NCBI GenBank assembly: GCA_039026975.1
Contig: JBCCLI010000006.1
Location: 1 to 44,182 of the forward strand
Reading direction: 5' to 3'
Length of the DNA: 44,182 nt
Source: JBCBKZ01 sp039026975
GTDB taxonomy: Bacteria; Bacteroidota; Bacteroidia; J057
Shown one piece after another: positions 1-7,512 of the stretch (the stretch's first letter is position 1; every line of letters begins with the position of its first letter). The notes under the pieces are model-generated. The model had not been told where the DNA came from. It did not search any database and saw nothing but the letters and a program-made list of their open reading frames with translations. Made by a program: the position numbers and the translations under genes.

Positions 1-71
1 AGAGGTGGTGGCATAGACTCGGTTCTGTAACACATAGGACAGGACCGCATCTAAGGGATAAACCTAAAAAG

Positions 72-683
72 ATGATGAAATCCCTCCTTTACTCAGCACT
101 ATTAGTAGGGGGCAGTGTTTATGCCCAGCAACATCTTCAAGTATCTGCAAACAAGTTGTTTCAAGAAATATCACGAGAAGAATACGATATACAGCTTCTA
201 TACTACACGGATAAAGCTGTCCAAGGTGAAAGTGTGAAAGAAGTTTTAGAGAATGCTCAACATGTCCTCGCCCAACTTCTTGAGGAAATTCCTGAGAATA
301 AAATCCAGTATAGTTACAGAATTGGGAAGTGGAGTGTGGGGCAGGTCCTCCAACACCTCATAAGCTATGAGAAAATTATGACTGAAAGGGCTTTAATCAT
401 TGCTGGAGAAATAACAGGAGACTATCAATATCAAGTCTATACCCAGTCTTCAACGGCTGCCGGAGGAAGGAATAAGACTAAATCTCAGTTAATAGAAGCG
501 TTTTTGGAAACCCGGAAGAACACTATAGATGTATTCAACAAACTTTCTGATGAACAACTCCTGGCCATTGGTAGACTTGACGGCTTTAAAACCTCCGTGA
601 GAATGATCAGCCTATGCATATCAGGTCATCAAACCCATCATTTTCAGGTACTGAAAGATAGATACAAAGTGTTTGAGGAGTAA
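72..683 (+). CDS. Secreted DinB-like four-helix protein
   Basis: This 203-residue protein resembles the DinB/YfiT superfamily of metal-binding four-helix bundles. An early helix carries VGQVLQHLISYEK (about residues 88-100) and a C-terminal helix carries SGHQTHHFQVLKDRY (about 184-198). These supply the three His positions typical of the fold. Many members are thiol-dependent transferases, but most, including this one, have no assigned substrate. The N-terminus (MMKSLLYSALLVGGSVYAQ) looks like a signal peptide cut near residue 19, which places it outside the cytoplasm; that is unusual but not unique among DinB-like proteins of Bacteroidota. Two ATG codons (72 and 75) could start it. It stands alone, ahead of a tiny ORF and an exporter on the same strand. 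Family is fairly sure, role unknown. Confidence 0.75.
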   Translation: MMKSLLYSALLVGGSVYAQQHLQVSANKLFQEISREEYDIQLLYYTDKAVQGESVKEVLENAQHVLAQLLEEIPENKIQYSYRIGKWSVGQVLQHLISYEKIMTERALIIAGEITGDYQYQVYTQSSTAAGGRNKTKSQLIEAFLETRKNTIDVFNKLSDEQLLAIGRLDGFKTSVRMISLCISGHQTHHFQVLKDRYKVFEE

Positions 684-701
684 GTCTTACTGGGGAGTTA
701 G

Positions 702-710
702 AGGAGGTGA
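702..710 (+). promoter_or_regulatory. Perfect Shine-Dalgarno AGGAGGTGA
   Basis: A nine-base match to the complement of the 16S rRNA 3' end lies 2 nt before the ATG at 713, with the AGGAGG core 5 nt away. Bacteroidota mRNAs usually lack such sites, so it marks the short ORF that follows as probably translated. Confidence 0.6.
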
Positions 711-712
711 AT

Positions 713-835
713 ATGTGGTTTCCTTCTGACAGTAGTAAATATTCCAGGAAAGAAAAAGCAATAAGAAGTAAGAAAGAGCGAAAATTGGCAAACCGGACCA
801 TCCGAAAGACCGTGAAGGAGGCGGGATTATTTTGA
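713..835 (+). CDS. Small basic protein, 40 residues
   Basis: A 40-codon ORF runs from ATG 713 to TGA 833-835. It opens MWFPSDSSKYSRKEK and is very rich in Lys and Arg (about 13 of 40), so it should be strongly basic; it could bind nucleic acid or another polyanion. I do not recognise a family. It fits between the DinB-like gene and the exporter without overlapping either, and ends about 40 bp before the exporter start. The perfect Shine-Dalgarno site in front is the main reason to believe it. A reading frame open on the opposite strand across the same DNA lacks such support. It may be a true small protein or a translated leader for the exporter gene. Confidence 0.45.
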   Translation: MWFPSDSSKYSRKEKAIRSKKERKLANRTIRKTVKEAGLF

Positions 836-875
836 TATCCTAAAACCCCAATCATTTTTGTTAGTTATTACCCTT

Positions 876-3158
876 ATGATGAATTTTCTGATTCGGCATA
901 GGGGGAAGCTATTGGCGGGCTTGATAGGCGTAACCCTGCTGATGGTATATGGTCTTACCTCCCTGAGAATAGATTTCAGTTTTGATAGCTTTTTTCCCAG
1001 AAATGAACCTGAGTACCTCTACTACCAGTCATTTCAAGAGCAGTTTACAGAAGAGCAGAACTACCTCATTCTGGTAGCTTTAAAGGGCCCCGGTGAGAAT
1101 GTATTCGAGAAAGACTTTCTCACGGAAGCTGATCAGGTATTTCAAGAGCTTGCTGAGTTAGAAGGGGTAGACTCCAGCGTATATATGAGTACGGTTCCCT
1201 ACATAAGATTTACGGGAACGGGGATGTCTTCTAAACCATACCTGGATTTTTCTACGGAAGAAACGCTTTCAAAGTCCCAGAAACTTATTCTCAAAGACAG
1301 TAGCTTAATAGGAAGCTTCATCACTCGAGATTTGGAGTATGTATGTGGGTACTTCTTCATAGCTCCAGAAATCTTTGATACGCCGGGAAGAGATAAGCTT
1401 AGCAATGCTATAGATGAGGTGTTGGCTGAAGTGCCTTTTGAGCAGGTAGTCTCCGGGATTCCCTACATACGGACGCAGTACGTGAAGAAAATAGGGAATG
1501 AACTTATCTTCTTTACGGGATTCTCCATCTTTCTCATTGTAGGGGTTCTGTTCTTCTTATACAGAAGTACCTGGGGGGTACTCATTCCGCTGGCAGCTAC
1601 CCTGGTTTCTCTCCTATGGCTATTAGGATCCATGGGCCTTAATGGGCAGTCTATCAACCTCCTCAGCAATCTGCTGATTCCCGTCATGTTTGTGGTGAGT
1701 ATGTCTGACGTGATCCACCTCATCACGAAGTTTCTGCATGAACTCCCCCGTCAGGACGACCCCAGAAAGGCCATGGAGGTTACCCTGAAAGAAATAGGGC
1801 TGGCGGTTTTTCTGACTTCGGTAACTACGGCCATAGGCTTTGCTTCCCTCATCGTGTCAAGGGTTCCACCCATTAGAACCTTTGGGATATATGCGGCGGC
1901 TGGCGTCATCTTCACCTATCTGATTTCTATCATCATTATCCCTAATGCCCTCTTGGTGTTGAAGAAGGCTAAGCTGATGCGGCATAAAGCTTTAGAGGGG
2001 CATCCTATCTGGGATGTGTGGATGGACAAGGTATATGCGTTTACCCATAGCAGAAGTAGGGGGATTTTGGTGGCCTTTGGGATCGCTATTCTGGTTTCTG
2101 TTTTCTACATCCCCAGGATTTCTACGGACATTTATTTATTGGAGGATATAGGCCCTAATGATCCCATCAGGATCTCCATGGAGTTTTTTGAGAAACAATC
2201 ATATGGCTTACGGTCCTTTGAGATTGGTCTTCACGCCAAAGGGGATAAGCTGGTGACTGATCCTGCTATTCTGATGGAGATTGAGAAGATCCAGGATCAT
2301 CTGCTTACCAAGCGTCAGTTTAGTCCCTTCCTCTCCGTAAGTACGTTCCTTAAGGAGGCTAACTACATCACCCACTACCGGCGACCCCAATACAAGCGAT
2401 TGCCTGACTCTGAGGCAGAAGTAGATGAAATTCTGAATACTACGGGTTTTACAGCAGGGGAGAGTATCTTAAGAAACTTCTACAGTGAGGATGAGAAGGT
2501 AGCCAGAATCAGTTCTAGGCTACCTGATATTGGGACGGAAGCTTTAGATAGTATTTATCAGGATCTGGACCAGTTTATCATAGCGGAGTGTGACACTTCT
2601 CTATTCTCCTACCGATATACCGGACAAGCCTACCTAACGGAGGTAAACCTTGACTACCTGCGGACCAGTCTACTGTTGGGCTTATTGGTAGCCTTTGTGG
2701 TCATAGGCATTCTCATGGGGATTCTCTTTAAATCCTGGAAGATGCTATGGATGAGCATGATCCCCAATCTCATTCCCCTGATTTTTACCGGAGGGATCAT
2801 GGGGATATTCGGGATTCCTTTGACAGCCTCTACGACTATAGTCTTTGTGATCGCCTTTGGGATAGCGGTAGATGATACCATCCACTTCCTAACGCGTTAC
2901 CGTTTTGAGCGAAACAGGGGACTAGGAGTAGATGAGGCCATCAGAAAGACCATTCAAGGTACAGGAAAAGCGATGATCTTGACTTCTCTGGTTTTGATTT
3001 CTGGTTTTTGTTTGCTGATTACTTCTGACTTTGGCGGGACATTTAGCACTGGGCTATTTACCGGGCTGACGGTCCTGTTTGCTATCCTATCAGATTTATT
3101 TTTGCTGCCGGTATTATTACAGAAAATGGATAGGGAAGAGGAGAAGATTTCACTGTAG
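876..3158 (+). CDS. RND-superfamily exporter (MMPL type)
   Basis: About 760 residues with the RND/MMPL plan in a single chain: TM1 near residues 10-30, a first periplasmic domain to about 205, a cluster of five helices (about 210-365), a second periplasmic domain (about 400-615) and a final helix cluster to about 755. Each cluster has the acidic fourth-helix signature, SMSDVIHLITKF in the first half and AFGIAVDDTIHFLTRYR in the second. These fit proton-driven export, probably of a lipid or other hydrophobic substrate (inference). The first ATG codons are at 876 and 879; an in-frame TTG at 858 would add six residues but is less likely. No membrane-fusion or TolC-like gene is adjacent. A strong hairpin follows the stop. 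Confidence 0.88.
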   Translation: MMNFLIRHRGKLLAGLIGVTLLMVYGLTSLRIDFSFDSFFPRNEPEYLYYQSFQEQFTEEQNYLILVALKGPGENVFEKDFLTEADQVFQELAELEGVDSSVYMSTVPYIRFTGTGMSSKPYLDFSTEETLSKSQKLILKDSSLIGSFITRDLEYVCGYFFIAPEIFDTPGRDKLSNAIDEVLAEVPFEQVVSGIPYIRTQYVKKIGNELIFFTGFSIFLIVGVLFFLYRSTWGVLIPLAATLVSLLWLLGSMGLNGQSINLLSNLLIPVMFVVSMSDVIHLITKFLHELPRQDDPRKAMEVTLKEIGLAVFLTSVTTAIGFASLIVSRVPPIRTFGIYAAAGVIFTYLISIIIIPNALLVLKKAKLMRHKALEGHPIWDVWMDKVYAFTHSRSRGILVAFGIAILVSVFYIPRISTDIYLLEDIGPNDPIRISMEFFEKQSYGLRSFEIGLHAKGDKLVTDPAILMEIEKIQDHLLTKRQFSPFLSVSTFLKEANYITHYRRPQYKRLPDSEAEVDEILNTTGFTAGESILRNFYSEDEKVARISSRLPDIGTEALDSIYQDLDQFIIAECDTSLFSYRYTGQAYLTEVNLDYLRTSLLLGLLVAFVVIGILMGILFKSWKMLWMSMIPNLIPLIFTGGIMGIFGIPLTASTTIVFVIAFGIAVDDTIHFLTRYRFERNRGLGVDEAIRKTIQGTGKAMILTSLVLISGFCLLITSDFGGTFSTGLFTGLTVLFAILSDLFLLPVLLQKMDREEEKISL

Positions 3159-3163
3159 GTATA

Positions 3164-3208
3164 TATCAAAATTAGCGGCGAGTATTACCCCTGCCGCTAG
3201 TTTTGATA
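3164..3208. terminator. Bidirectional terminator hairpin
   Basis: Two 16-base arms (3164-3179 and 3193-3208) pair with one mismatch/wobble around a 13-nt loop. The stem has A/T-rich ends, so it gives a U-rich tract in either direction. It sits between the convergent exporter and sigma-factor genes. Confidence 0.8.
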
Positions 3209-3233
3209 CAAACAAAATATCTGATTTAGGAAT

Positions 3234-3851
3234 TTATGCTACTGATGTCATAGGCTGATAGGAAGACAGATAGGTAGGAGAAGCTATAGGCATTCTTTCT
3301 CCCTCTAACCATCCTCTTAATTTCTTTCTGGCTCTACTATACTGGGACTTAGAGGTAGCCTCAGAAATACCTAGGATTCTGCTGATCTCGCCGTGATCAT
3401 ATCCTTCTAGTAGGTACAGACTTAATACCATGCGGTATCCATTAGGGAGGAAGGTGATGGCTTCCTTCACTCGCTCCACATTAACGCCATAGTCTACCTC
3501 TTCATATACCTCTTCTATGAAGTCTGTTCCCTGGTCTTCTAGCTGTACAAACTCTGCTTTCCTTTTCTTGAGGTGATTGATGGCGGTATTTATCACTATT
3601 CTCTTTAACCAAGCCCCAAAAGTGGCGTCTCCTTTAAAGCTTTTGATATTTTTAAAAGCTCTCACAAAGGCCTCCTGAACCACATCCTCAGCTTCCATTT
3701 CATCCTGAGTAAATCTCATGGCTATATGGTGCATAGCCTTTACATACAGCTTGTAGATTTTGCACTGCGCACGCTGATCTCCTTGTGTGCAAGCTTGAAT
3801 GAGCGTCTGGTGCGGCTGAGTTACGGGAGATGTGAATGATGACGTAGACAT
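3234..3851 (-). CDS. ECF-type RNA polymerase sigma factor
   Basis: A 205-residue sigma-70-family protein with only regions 2 and 4, hence the ECF group. Region 2 (about residues 25-100) includes AEDVVQEAFVRAFKNI and the DNA-melting stretch GAWLKRIVINTAINHLKKR. Region 4 (about 130-185) has LPNGYRMVLSLYLLEGYDHGEI followed by a helix-turn-helix ending in SKSQYSRARKKLR. It should redirect RNA polymerase to a small regulon. No anti-sigma gene lies next to it on either side, so its control is either remote or transcriptional. The start is the ATG at 3849-3851. A direct repeat sits just upstream, and a hexamer tract lies about 190 bp upstream. Assignment of the class is secure; its regulon is unknown. 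Confidence 0.9.
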   Translation of the reverse strand: MSTSSFTSPVTQPHQTLIQACTQGDQRAQCKIYKLYVKAMHHIAMRFTQDEMEAEDVVQEAFVRAFKNIKSFKGDATFGAWLKRIVINTAINHLKKRKAEFVQLEDQGTDFIEEVYEEVDYGVNVERVKEAITFLPNGYRMVLSLYLLEGYDHGEISRILGISEATSKSQYSRARKKLRGWLEGERMPIASPTYLSSYQPMTSVA

Positions 3852-3864
3852 AGTTTCCTTACTT

Positions 3865-3889
3865 AGTGTTTCTTCCTCTAAAGTGTTTC
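3865..3889. repeat. Direct repeat AGTGTTTC x2 upstream of ECF sigma gene
   Basis: The 8-mer AGTGTTTC occurs at 3865-3872 and 3882-3889, 17 bp apart, ending 14 bp upstream of the sigma-factor start (minus strand reads GAAACACT twice). It may be a regulator site or 5' leader element; the short length leaves room for chance. Confidence 0.35.
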
Positions 3890-4042
3890 TCGATACAATA
3901 GCTAAGATCGGGTAAGGATGCCTGAAGCTGAAACGAAGGAGAATAAACCCGTGAATACAGGGAGTGAATCCGACACAAAGCGGAGTATGTCAGATATAAG
4001 ACAGGAATGAATCGGCAAAAAGTGGGGATGAGTAGGTAAGAT

Positions 4043-4125
4043 TAAGTTTAAGTCTAAGCATAAGTTTAAGTCTAAGTCTAAGTCTAAGTTTAAGTCTAAG
4101 TCTAAGTTGAAGTTTAAATCTAAAG
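4043..4125. repeat. Imperfect hexanucleotide tandem repeat (TAAGTY)n
   Basis: Thirteen consecutive 6-bp units plus a partial one. Most units are TAAGTC or TAAGTT; four deviate (TAAGCA, GAAGTT, TAAATC and the partial TAAAG). The tract is non-coding and lies 192 bp upstream of the sigma-factor start. The interruptions suggest an old, decaying microsatellite. Confidence 0.9.
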
Positions 4126-4217
4126 TAATAGCTACGTTTTGAATAGCCCTTAGGGCTGAACCTTTGGAAGAATAAGGAAGTTTTGATGCAGAGACGAAAA
4201 ATCTTTCGTCTAGGCTC

Positions 4218-4259
4218 CTTAACAAAAGAAATTAGCCATACCGATAATTCGATATGGCT
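4218..4259 (-). terminator. Rho-independent terminator of proS
   Basis: An 11-bp inverted repeat (4234-4244 with 4249-4259, one position pairing as G-U on the minus strand) is followed on the minus strand by the T-rich AATTTCTTTTGTT. It lies about 55 bp past the proS stop. Confidence 0.7.
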
Positions 4260-4313
4260 CATGTTTACAAGTAAAATCCTATTAGCCCACCGTTTGAATG
4301 ATGGGAGAACATA

Positions 4314-5801
4314 TTAGTATGCTTTCGCAAATAGCACCCTCTGGGTAGAGGGGTTACCTGAGTAAATACACTTCCCTTTTTCCTGTGGGTTGTTGACAGG
4401 GATACAGCGGATGGTGGCCTTGGTCTCTTCCTGGATTTTGGCCTCAGTTTCTGCTGTCCCGTCCCAGTGCGCACTGATAAAGCCTGGCAGGTCTTTTTCT
4501 ATCTGCTCCCTAAATTCTTCCCAGCTATTCACTTCACAGGTGTGTGTTTCCCGGAAGGACTTAGCTTTATGGTAAATGCTTTTTTGAATTTCTTCCAATA
4601 GATCTTTAATCATATCGGGGAAGTGGGTAGGCATATCTATGCTTTCTTTGGTAGAGGTATCTCTCCTTGAGATTTCTACTTTTCCAGCTTCTATGTCTCT
4701 GGAGCCCATGGCTATTCTCACAGGAACTCCTTTCAGCTCCCACTCTGCAAATTTCCATCCGGGACTCTTCATCTCATCATCATCTATTTTGACGCGTATG
4801 CCCTGGGCTTTCAGCTGATCAGCCAGCTCATGTATACGTGGGTATACTACAGCCTTATCTTCATCCTTCCTCGCTATAGGAATCATAACTACCTGAAATG
4901 GTGCCAGAGCAGGGGGAAGCACCAGGCCTTTATCATCAGAGTGGGTCATGATGAGGGCACCCATAAGACGGGTACTTACACCCCAGGAAGTAGCCCATAC
5001 ATATTCCTCCTTATTATCCTGACTAGCGAACTTCACATCGAAGGCTTTAGCAAAATTCTGTCCCAGGAAGTGAGAGGTACCTGCCTGTAGGGCTTTCCCG
5101 TCCTGCATAAGCCCCTCTATACAGTAGGTCTCTAATGCGCCGGCAAACCTTTCACTCTCGGTCTTGATTCCTCTGACTACAGGGATGGCAAGGGTATGCT
5201 CAGCAAAGTCTCCATACACATGTAGCATTCTTTCTGCTTCTTCTATGGCTTCCTGCTCAGTGGCATGGGCAGTATGCCCTTCCTGCCAGAGAAACTCTGC
5301 GGTACGTAGAAACATTCTTGTGCGTAATTCCCATCTAACTACGTTAGCCCACTGATTGACAAGAATAGGTAAGTCCCTGTAGGATTGTATCCAGTTTCTG
5401 TAAGAACTCCAGATAATGGTTTCTGAGGTAGGCCTCACTATCAGTTCCTCTTCCAGCTTGGCCTCTGGATCTACAATGACCCCTTGCCCATCAGGATCAT
5501 TTTTTAGTCTGTAGTGGGTCACTACAGCACATTCCTTCGCAAAACCTTCTACATGATCAGCTTCTTTGCTTAAAAATGATTTGGGGATAAAAAGCGGGAA
5601 GTATGCATTTACATGGCCCGTTTCCTTAAACATATCATCCAGGATACGTTGCATTCTTTCCCATATGGCATATCCATAAGGTTTAATTACCATGCACCCC
5701 CTTACTTCAGAATTTTCAGCAAGATCTGCTCTCTTTACTAACTCATTATACCACTCTGAGTAATTCTCAGCCCTGGTAGTAAGCTTTTTTACTTTGGCCA
5801 T
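4314..5801 (-). CDS. proS: Prolyl-tRNA synthetase, archaeal/eukaryal type
   Basis: This class II aminoacyl-tRNA synthetase charges tRNA-Pro with proline in the cytoplasm. At 495 residues, with no long editing insertion between motifs 2 and 3, it belongs to the shorter archaeal/eukaryal-like group also found in Bacteroidota. Visible marks are RPTSETIIW, the motif 2 region RTRMFLRTAEFLWQEGHTAH, and a C-terminal extension ending in KAY; the conserved terminal Tyr is a hallmark of this group. The ATG at 5799-5801 (MAKVKKLTTRAENYSEWY) is preferred: a longer reading from a TTG at 5828 adds nine unconserved-looking residues. It is single-gene, followed by its own terminator. Confidence 0.95.
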   Translation of the reverse strand: MAKVKKLTTRAENYSEWYNELVKRADLAENSEVRGCMVIKPYGYAIWERMQRILDDMFKETGHVNAYFPLFIPKSFLSKEADHVEGFAKECAVVTHYRLKNDPDGQGVIVDPEAKLEEELIVRPTSETIIWSSYRNWIQSYRDLPILVNQWANVVRWELRTRMFLRTAEFLWQEGHTAHATEQEAIEEAERMLHVYGDFAEHTLAIPVVRGIKTESERFAGALETYCIEGLMQDGKALQAGTSHFLGQNFAKAFDVKFASQDNKEEYVWATSWGVSTRLMGALIMTHSDDKGLVLPPALAPFQVVMIPIARKDEDKAVVYPRIHELADQLKAQGIRVKIDDDEMKSPGWKFAEWELKGVPVRIAMGSRDIEAGKVEISRRDTSTKESIDMPTHFPDMIKDLLEEIQKSIYHKAKSFRETHTCEVNSWEEFREQIEKDLPGFISAHWDGTAETEAKIQEETKATIRCIPVNNPQEKGKCIYSGNPSTQRVLFAKAY

Positions 5802-6122
5802 GTAACTGTTTGTAAAAGTGAATGCCAAAATTATGCCTCAGGTATTTGGAATGCAACTGTAATTTGGGCCTTACTGAAGGAGAAAATAAGGGCTAGGAAA
5901 TGCTATTTAGTAGTCAAAAGTTGACACGCTTGATAACTAAATCTGCACACATGTAGTCTTTATAAGTGAGAATGTTAATTGTAGGGTGTTTATGCACCTA
6001 TGGATATGTATTATTAATAGAAAGATGTGTAGGACTACTCCGGTGACTGTTCTGGAGAAAGTTCATCTAAATTGTTATATTTACAAGAGGAAGAATTGAT
6101 TTTTAACGCTACATATAAGAAT
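5802..6122. other. Intergenic region between divergent proS and lipoprotein gene
   Basis: 321 bp with divergent promoters expected for both flanking genes. I see no ORF, RNA gene or clear promoter box here, apart from an AT-rich TTATATTTA just upstream of the lipoprotein gene. Confidence 0.4.
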
Positions 6123-7424
6123 ATGAACATCAAGTGGCTAATGTATGTAACAGGTGTATCCCTACTCCTGTCAGCTTGTACAAGCACTAAGTATGTCTCT
6201 ACTACTGAGTATGATGATGTGTACTACAGTAGTAAGGATAGGACGGAGGTAGCAGCTAGACCTAGCAACCCTCAAAATAATGAGCCTTATACGAACGATA
6301 GAACGTATGAGCGCAACCGTGAAATATATGAAGATCCGTCCACGGCTTATGCTGAGGATGATTTTTATTATTCAAGAAGAGTAAGAAGATTCCATCAGAG
6401 TAATTTTGGATCCTGGAGATACTATGATCCTTTTTTCTCAAACGACCTTTACTTTGTACTGGGGACACCCGCTTGGAATAACTGGTATAACCGTGGATGG
6501 TATAGCTGGAATAGACCTCGTTTTGGTGCTAGCTGGGCATACAGAGGTGGCTTTGGGGCGTTTAATGATCCTTTCTGGGGATTTAATGACCCTTGGGCAT
6601 TCAATTCTTTCAACTATTATAACCCATGGGTAAACTCCTACTACGGATTTGATCCTTTCTGGGGATACGGTGCAGGTCCAGGTTGGGGATGGAATGCATG
6701 GAACAGACCGTTCGGATTTGGTGGGGCTTATTCCTTCTTCTACTGTCCTCCTGTAGCTACGGGTAACTTTAGAACGGATTATAACTCTACCCGCAGGACG
6801 CTGGCGCAGAGAAATTCTGCCAGGACTTCTGTAGCATCACAAACTAATTATTCTCCCAGAAGTAGAAATAATACTGCTGGAGTAGGAAGGCAGCCTACCG
6901 CTGTTAACACAGGAAATAGTAGAAACAGCCAGCTGTCTAGCGTGAGAAGTAGCTCTGACTACCTCAGACCTCGTACAGAGTCTGAAAGGCAGCTTAGTAC
7001 CCCTAGAGTAAGAACTACCCGTCAGCCAAGTACGTACCAAAGATCTAATTCAGGGGTGAGAGTAAACAGGAATCCTGAATCCAGGGTAAATACCAGTAGT
7101 GATACTTACAGGAGATCCAGAACCAATACGAATGAGACGTACAGACGTCCAAGTACGAACACAAACTCTAGAACCAGAACTAATACGCAAATCAGACGTC
7201 CGAGTAATTCTAATAATAGTACAATCAGACGTTCCGGTAGCAGTGGAAGTAGAAATAACTCCTACCAGCGTAGTAATTCTTCTTCTCAGAGAAGCTACTC
7301 AAGGCCTTCTAACTCCGGATCAAGGAGCGTACGGCCAAGCTCCGGTTCTAGAAGCAGCTCCCGTAGCAGTGGAACTCGTAGCAGTAGTAGAAGTAGTTCT
7401 AGAAGCTCAAGCAGAAATAATTAA
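6123..7424 (+). CDS. Lipoprotein with aromatic/Gly core and Arg/Ser/Asn-rich tail
   Basis: A 433-residue predicted lipoprotein of no family I recognise. The signal MNIKWLMYVTGVSLLLSAC ends in a good lipobox with Cys19. Residues about 20-75 are acidic and Tyr-rich. The middle (about 75-215) is dominated by Trp, Tyr, Phe, Gly and Asn, with repeated phrases such as FGAFNDPFWGFNDPW. The rest (about 215-433) is low-complexity Arg/Ser/Asn/Thr, ending in runs of SRSS, and must be highly basic and disordered. The ATG at 6123 is chosen because it gives the lipoprotein signal; an upstream in-frame start would bury it. It probably sits in the envelope, where the basic tail could bind acidic polysaccharide or DNA (inference). 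A terminator follows. Confidence 0.75.
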   Translation: MNIKWLMYVTGVSLLLSACTSTKYVSTTEYDDVYYSSKDRTEVAARPSNPQNNEPYTNDRTYERNREIYEDPSTAYAEDDFYYSRRVRRFHQSNFGSWRYYDPFFSNDLYFVLGTPAWNNWYNRGWYSWNRPRFGASWAYRGGFGAFNDPFWGFNDPWAFNSFNYYNPWVNSYYGFDPFWGYGAGPGWGWNAWNRPFGFGGAYSFFYCPPVATGNFRTDYNSTRRTLAQRNSARTSVASQTNYSPRSRNNTAGVGRQPTAVNTGNSRNSQLSSVRSSSDYLRPRTESERQLSTPRVRTTRQPSTYQRSNSGVRVNRNPESRVNTSSDTYRRSRTNTNETYRRPSTNTNSRTRTNTQIRRPSNSNNSTIRRSGSSGSRNNSYQRSNSSSQRSYSRPSNSGSRSVRPSSGSRSSSRSSGTRSSSRSSSRSSSRNN

Positions 7425-7447
7425 TAAGATAATTTGATGATAGTAAA

Positions 7448-7476
7448 GGGCGAGCTTAGCTCGCCCTCTCTTTTTC
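7448..7476 (+). terminator. Rho-independent terminator
   Basis: A perfect 8-bp stem (GGGCGAGC / GCTCGCCC) with a 3-nt loop is followed by a pyrimidine tract with five T. It ends the lipoprotein transcript 23 bp after the stop. Confidence 0.9.
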
Positions 7477-7512
7477 CCCTCTTTTATCTAAGCATAACAT
7501 CCAATTCTCACC

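Larger units (their letters stand above)
3852..4233. other. Non-coding stretch between proS terminator and ECF sigma gene
   Basis: This gap holds the likely promoter region of the sigma-factor gene, the AGTGTTTC direct repeat and the hexamer tract. Minus-strand reading frames that are open here read the hexamer as Leu-Asp/Asn-Leu repeats and have no credible start, so I do not call genes. Confidence 0.6.

Noticed and set aside
607..855. An 82-codon minus-strand frame over the end of the DinB-like gene and the small ORF
   Set aside because: No ribosome site and no recognisable protein; the plus-strand small ORF has a perfect Shine-Dalgarno site.
3902..4262. Two minus-strand frames across the hexamer tract
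   Set aside because: They translate the TAAGTY repeats into Leu-Asp/Asn-Leu or Leu-Arg-Leu-Lys runs and lie between a terminator and a promoter region. Repeat artefact.
7099..7437. A 112-codon plus-strand frame inside the lipoprotein gene
   Set aside because: It is the shifted reading of the Arg/Ser repeat tail, which gives Val/Glu/Ala-rich sequence; the lipoprotein frame has a signal and ribosomally sensible start.
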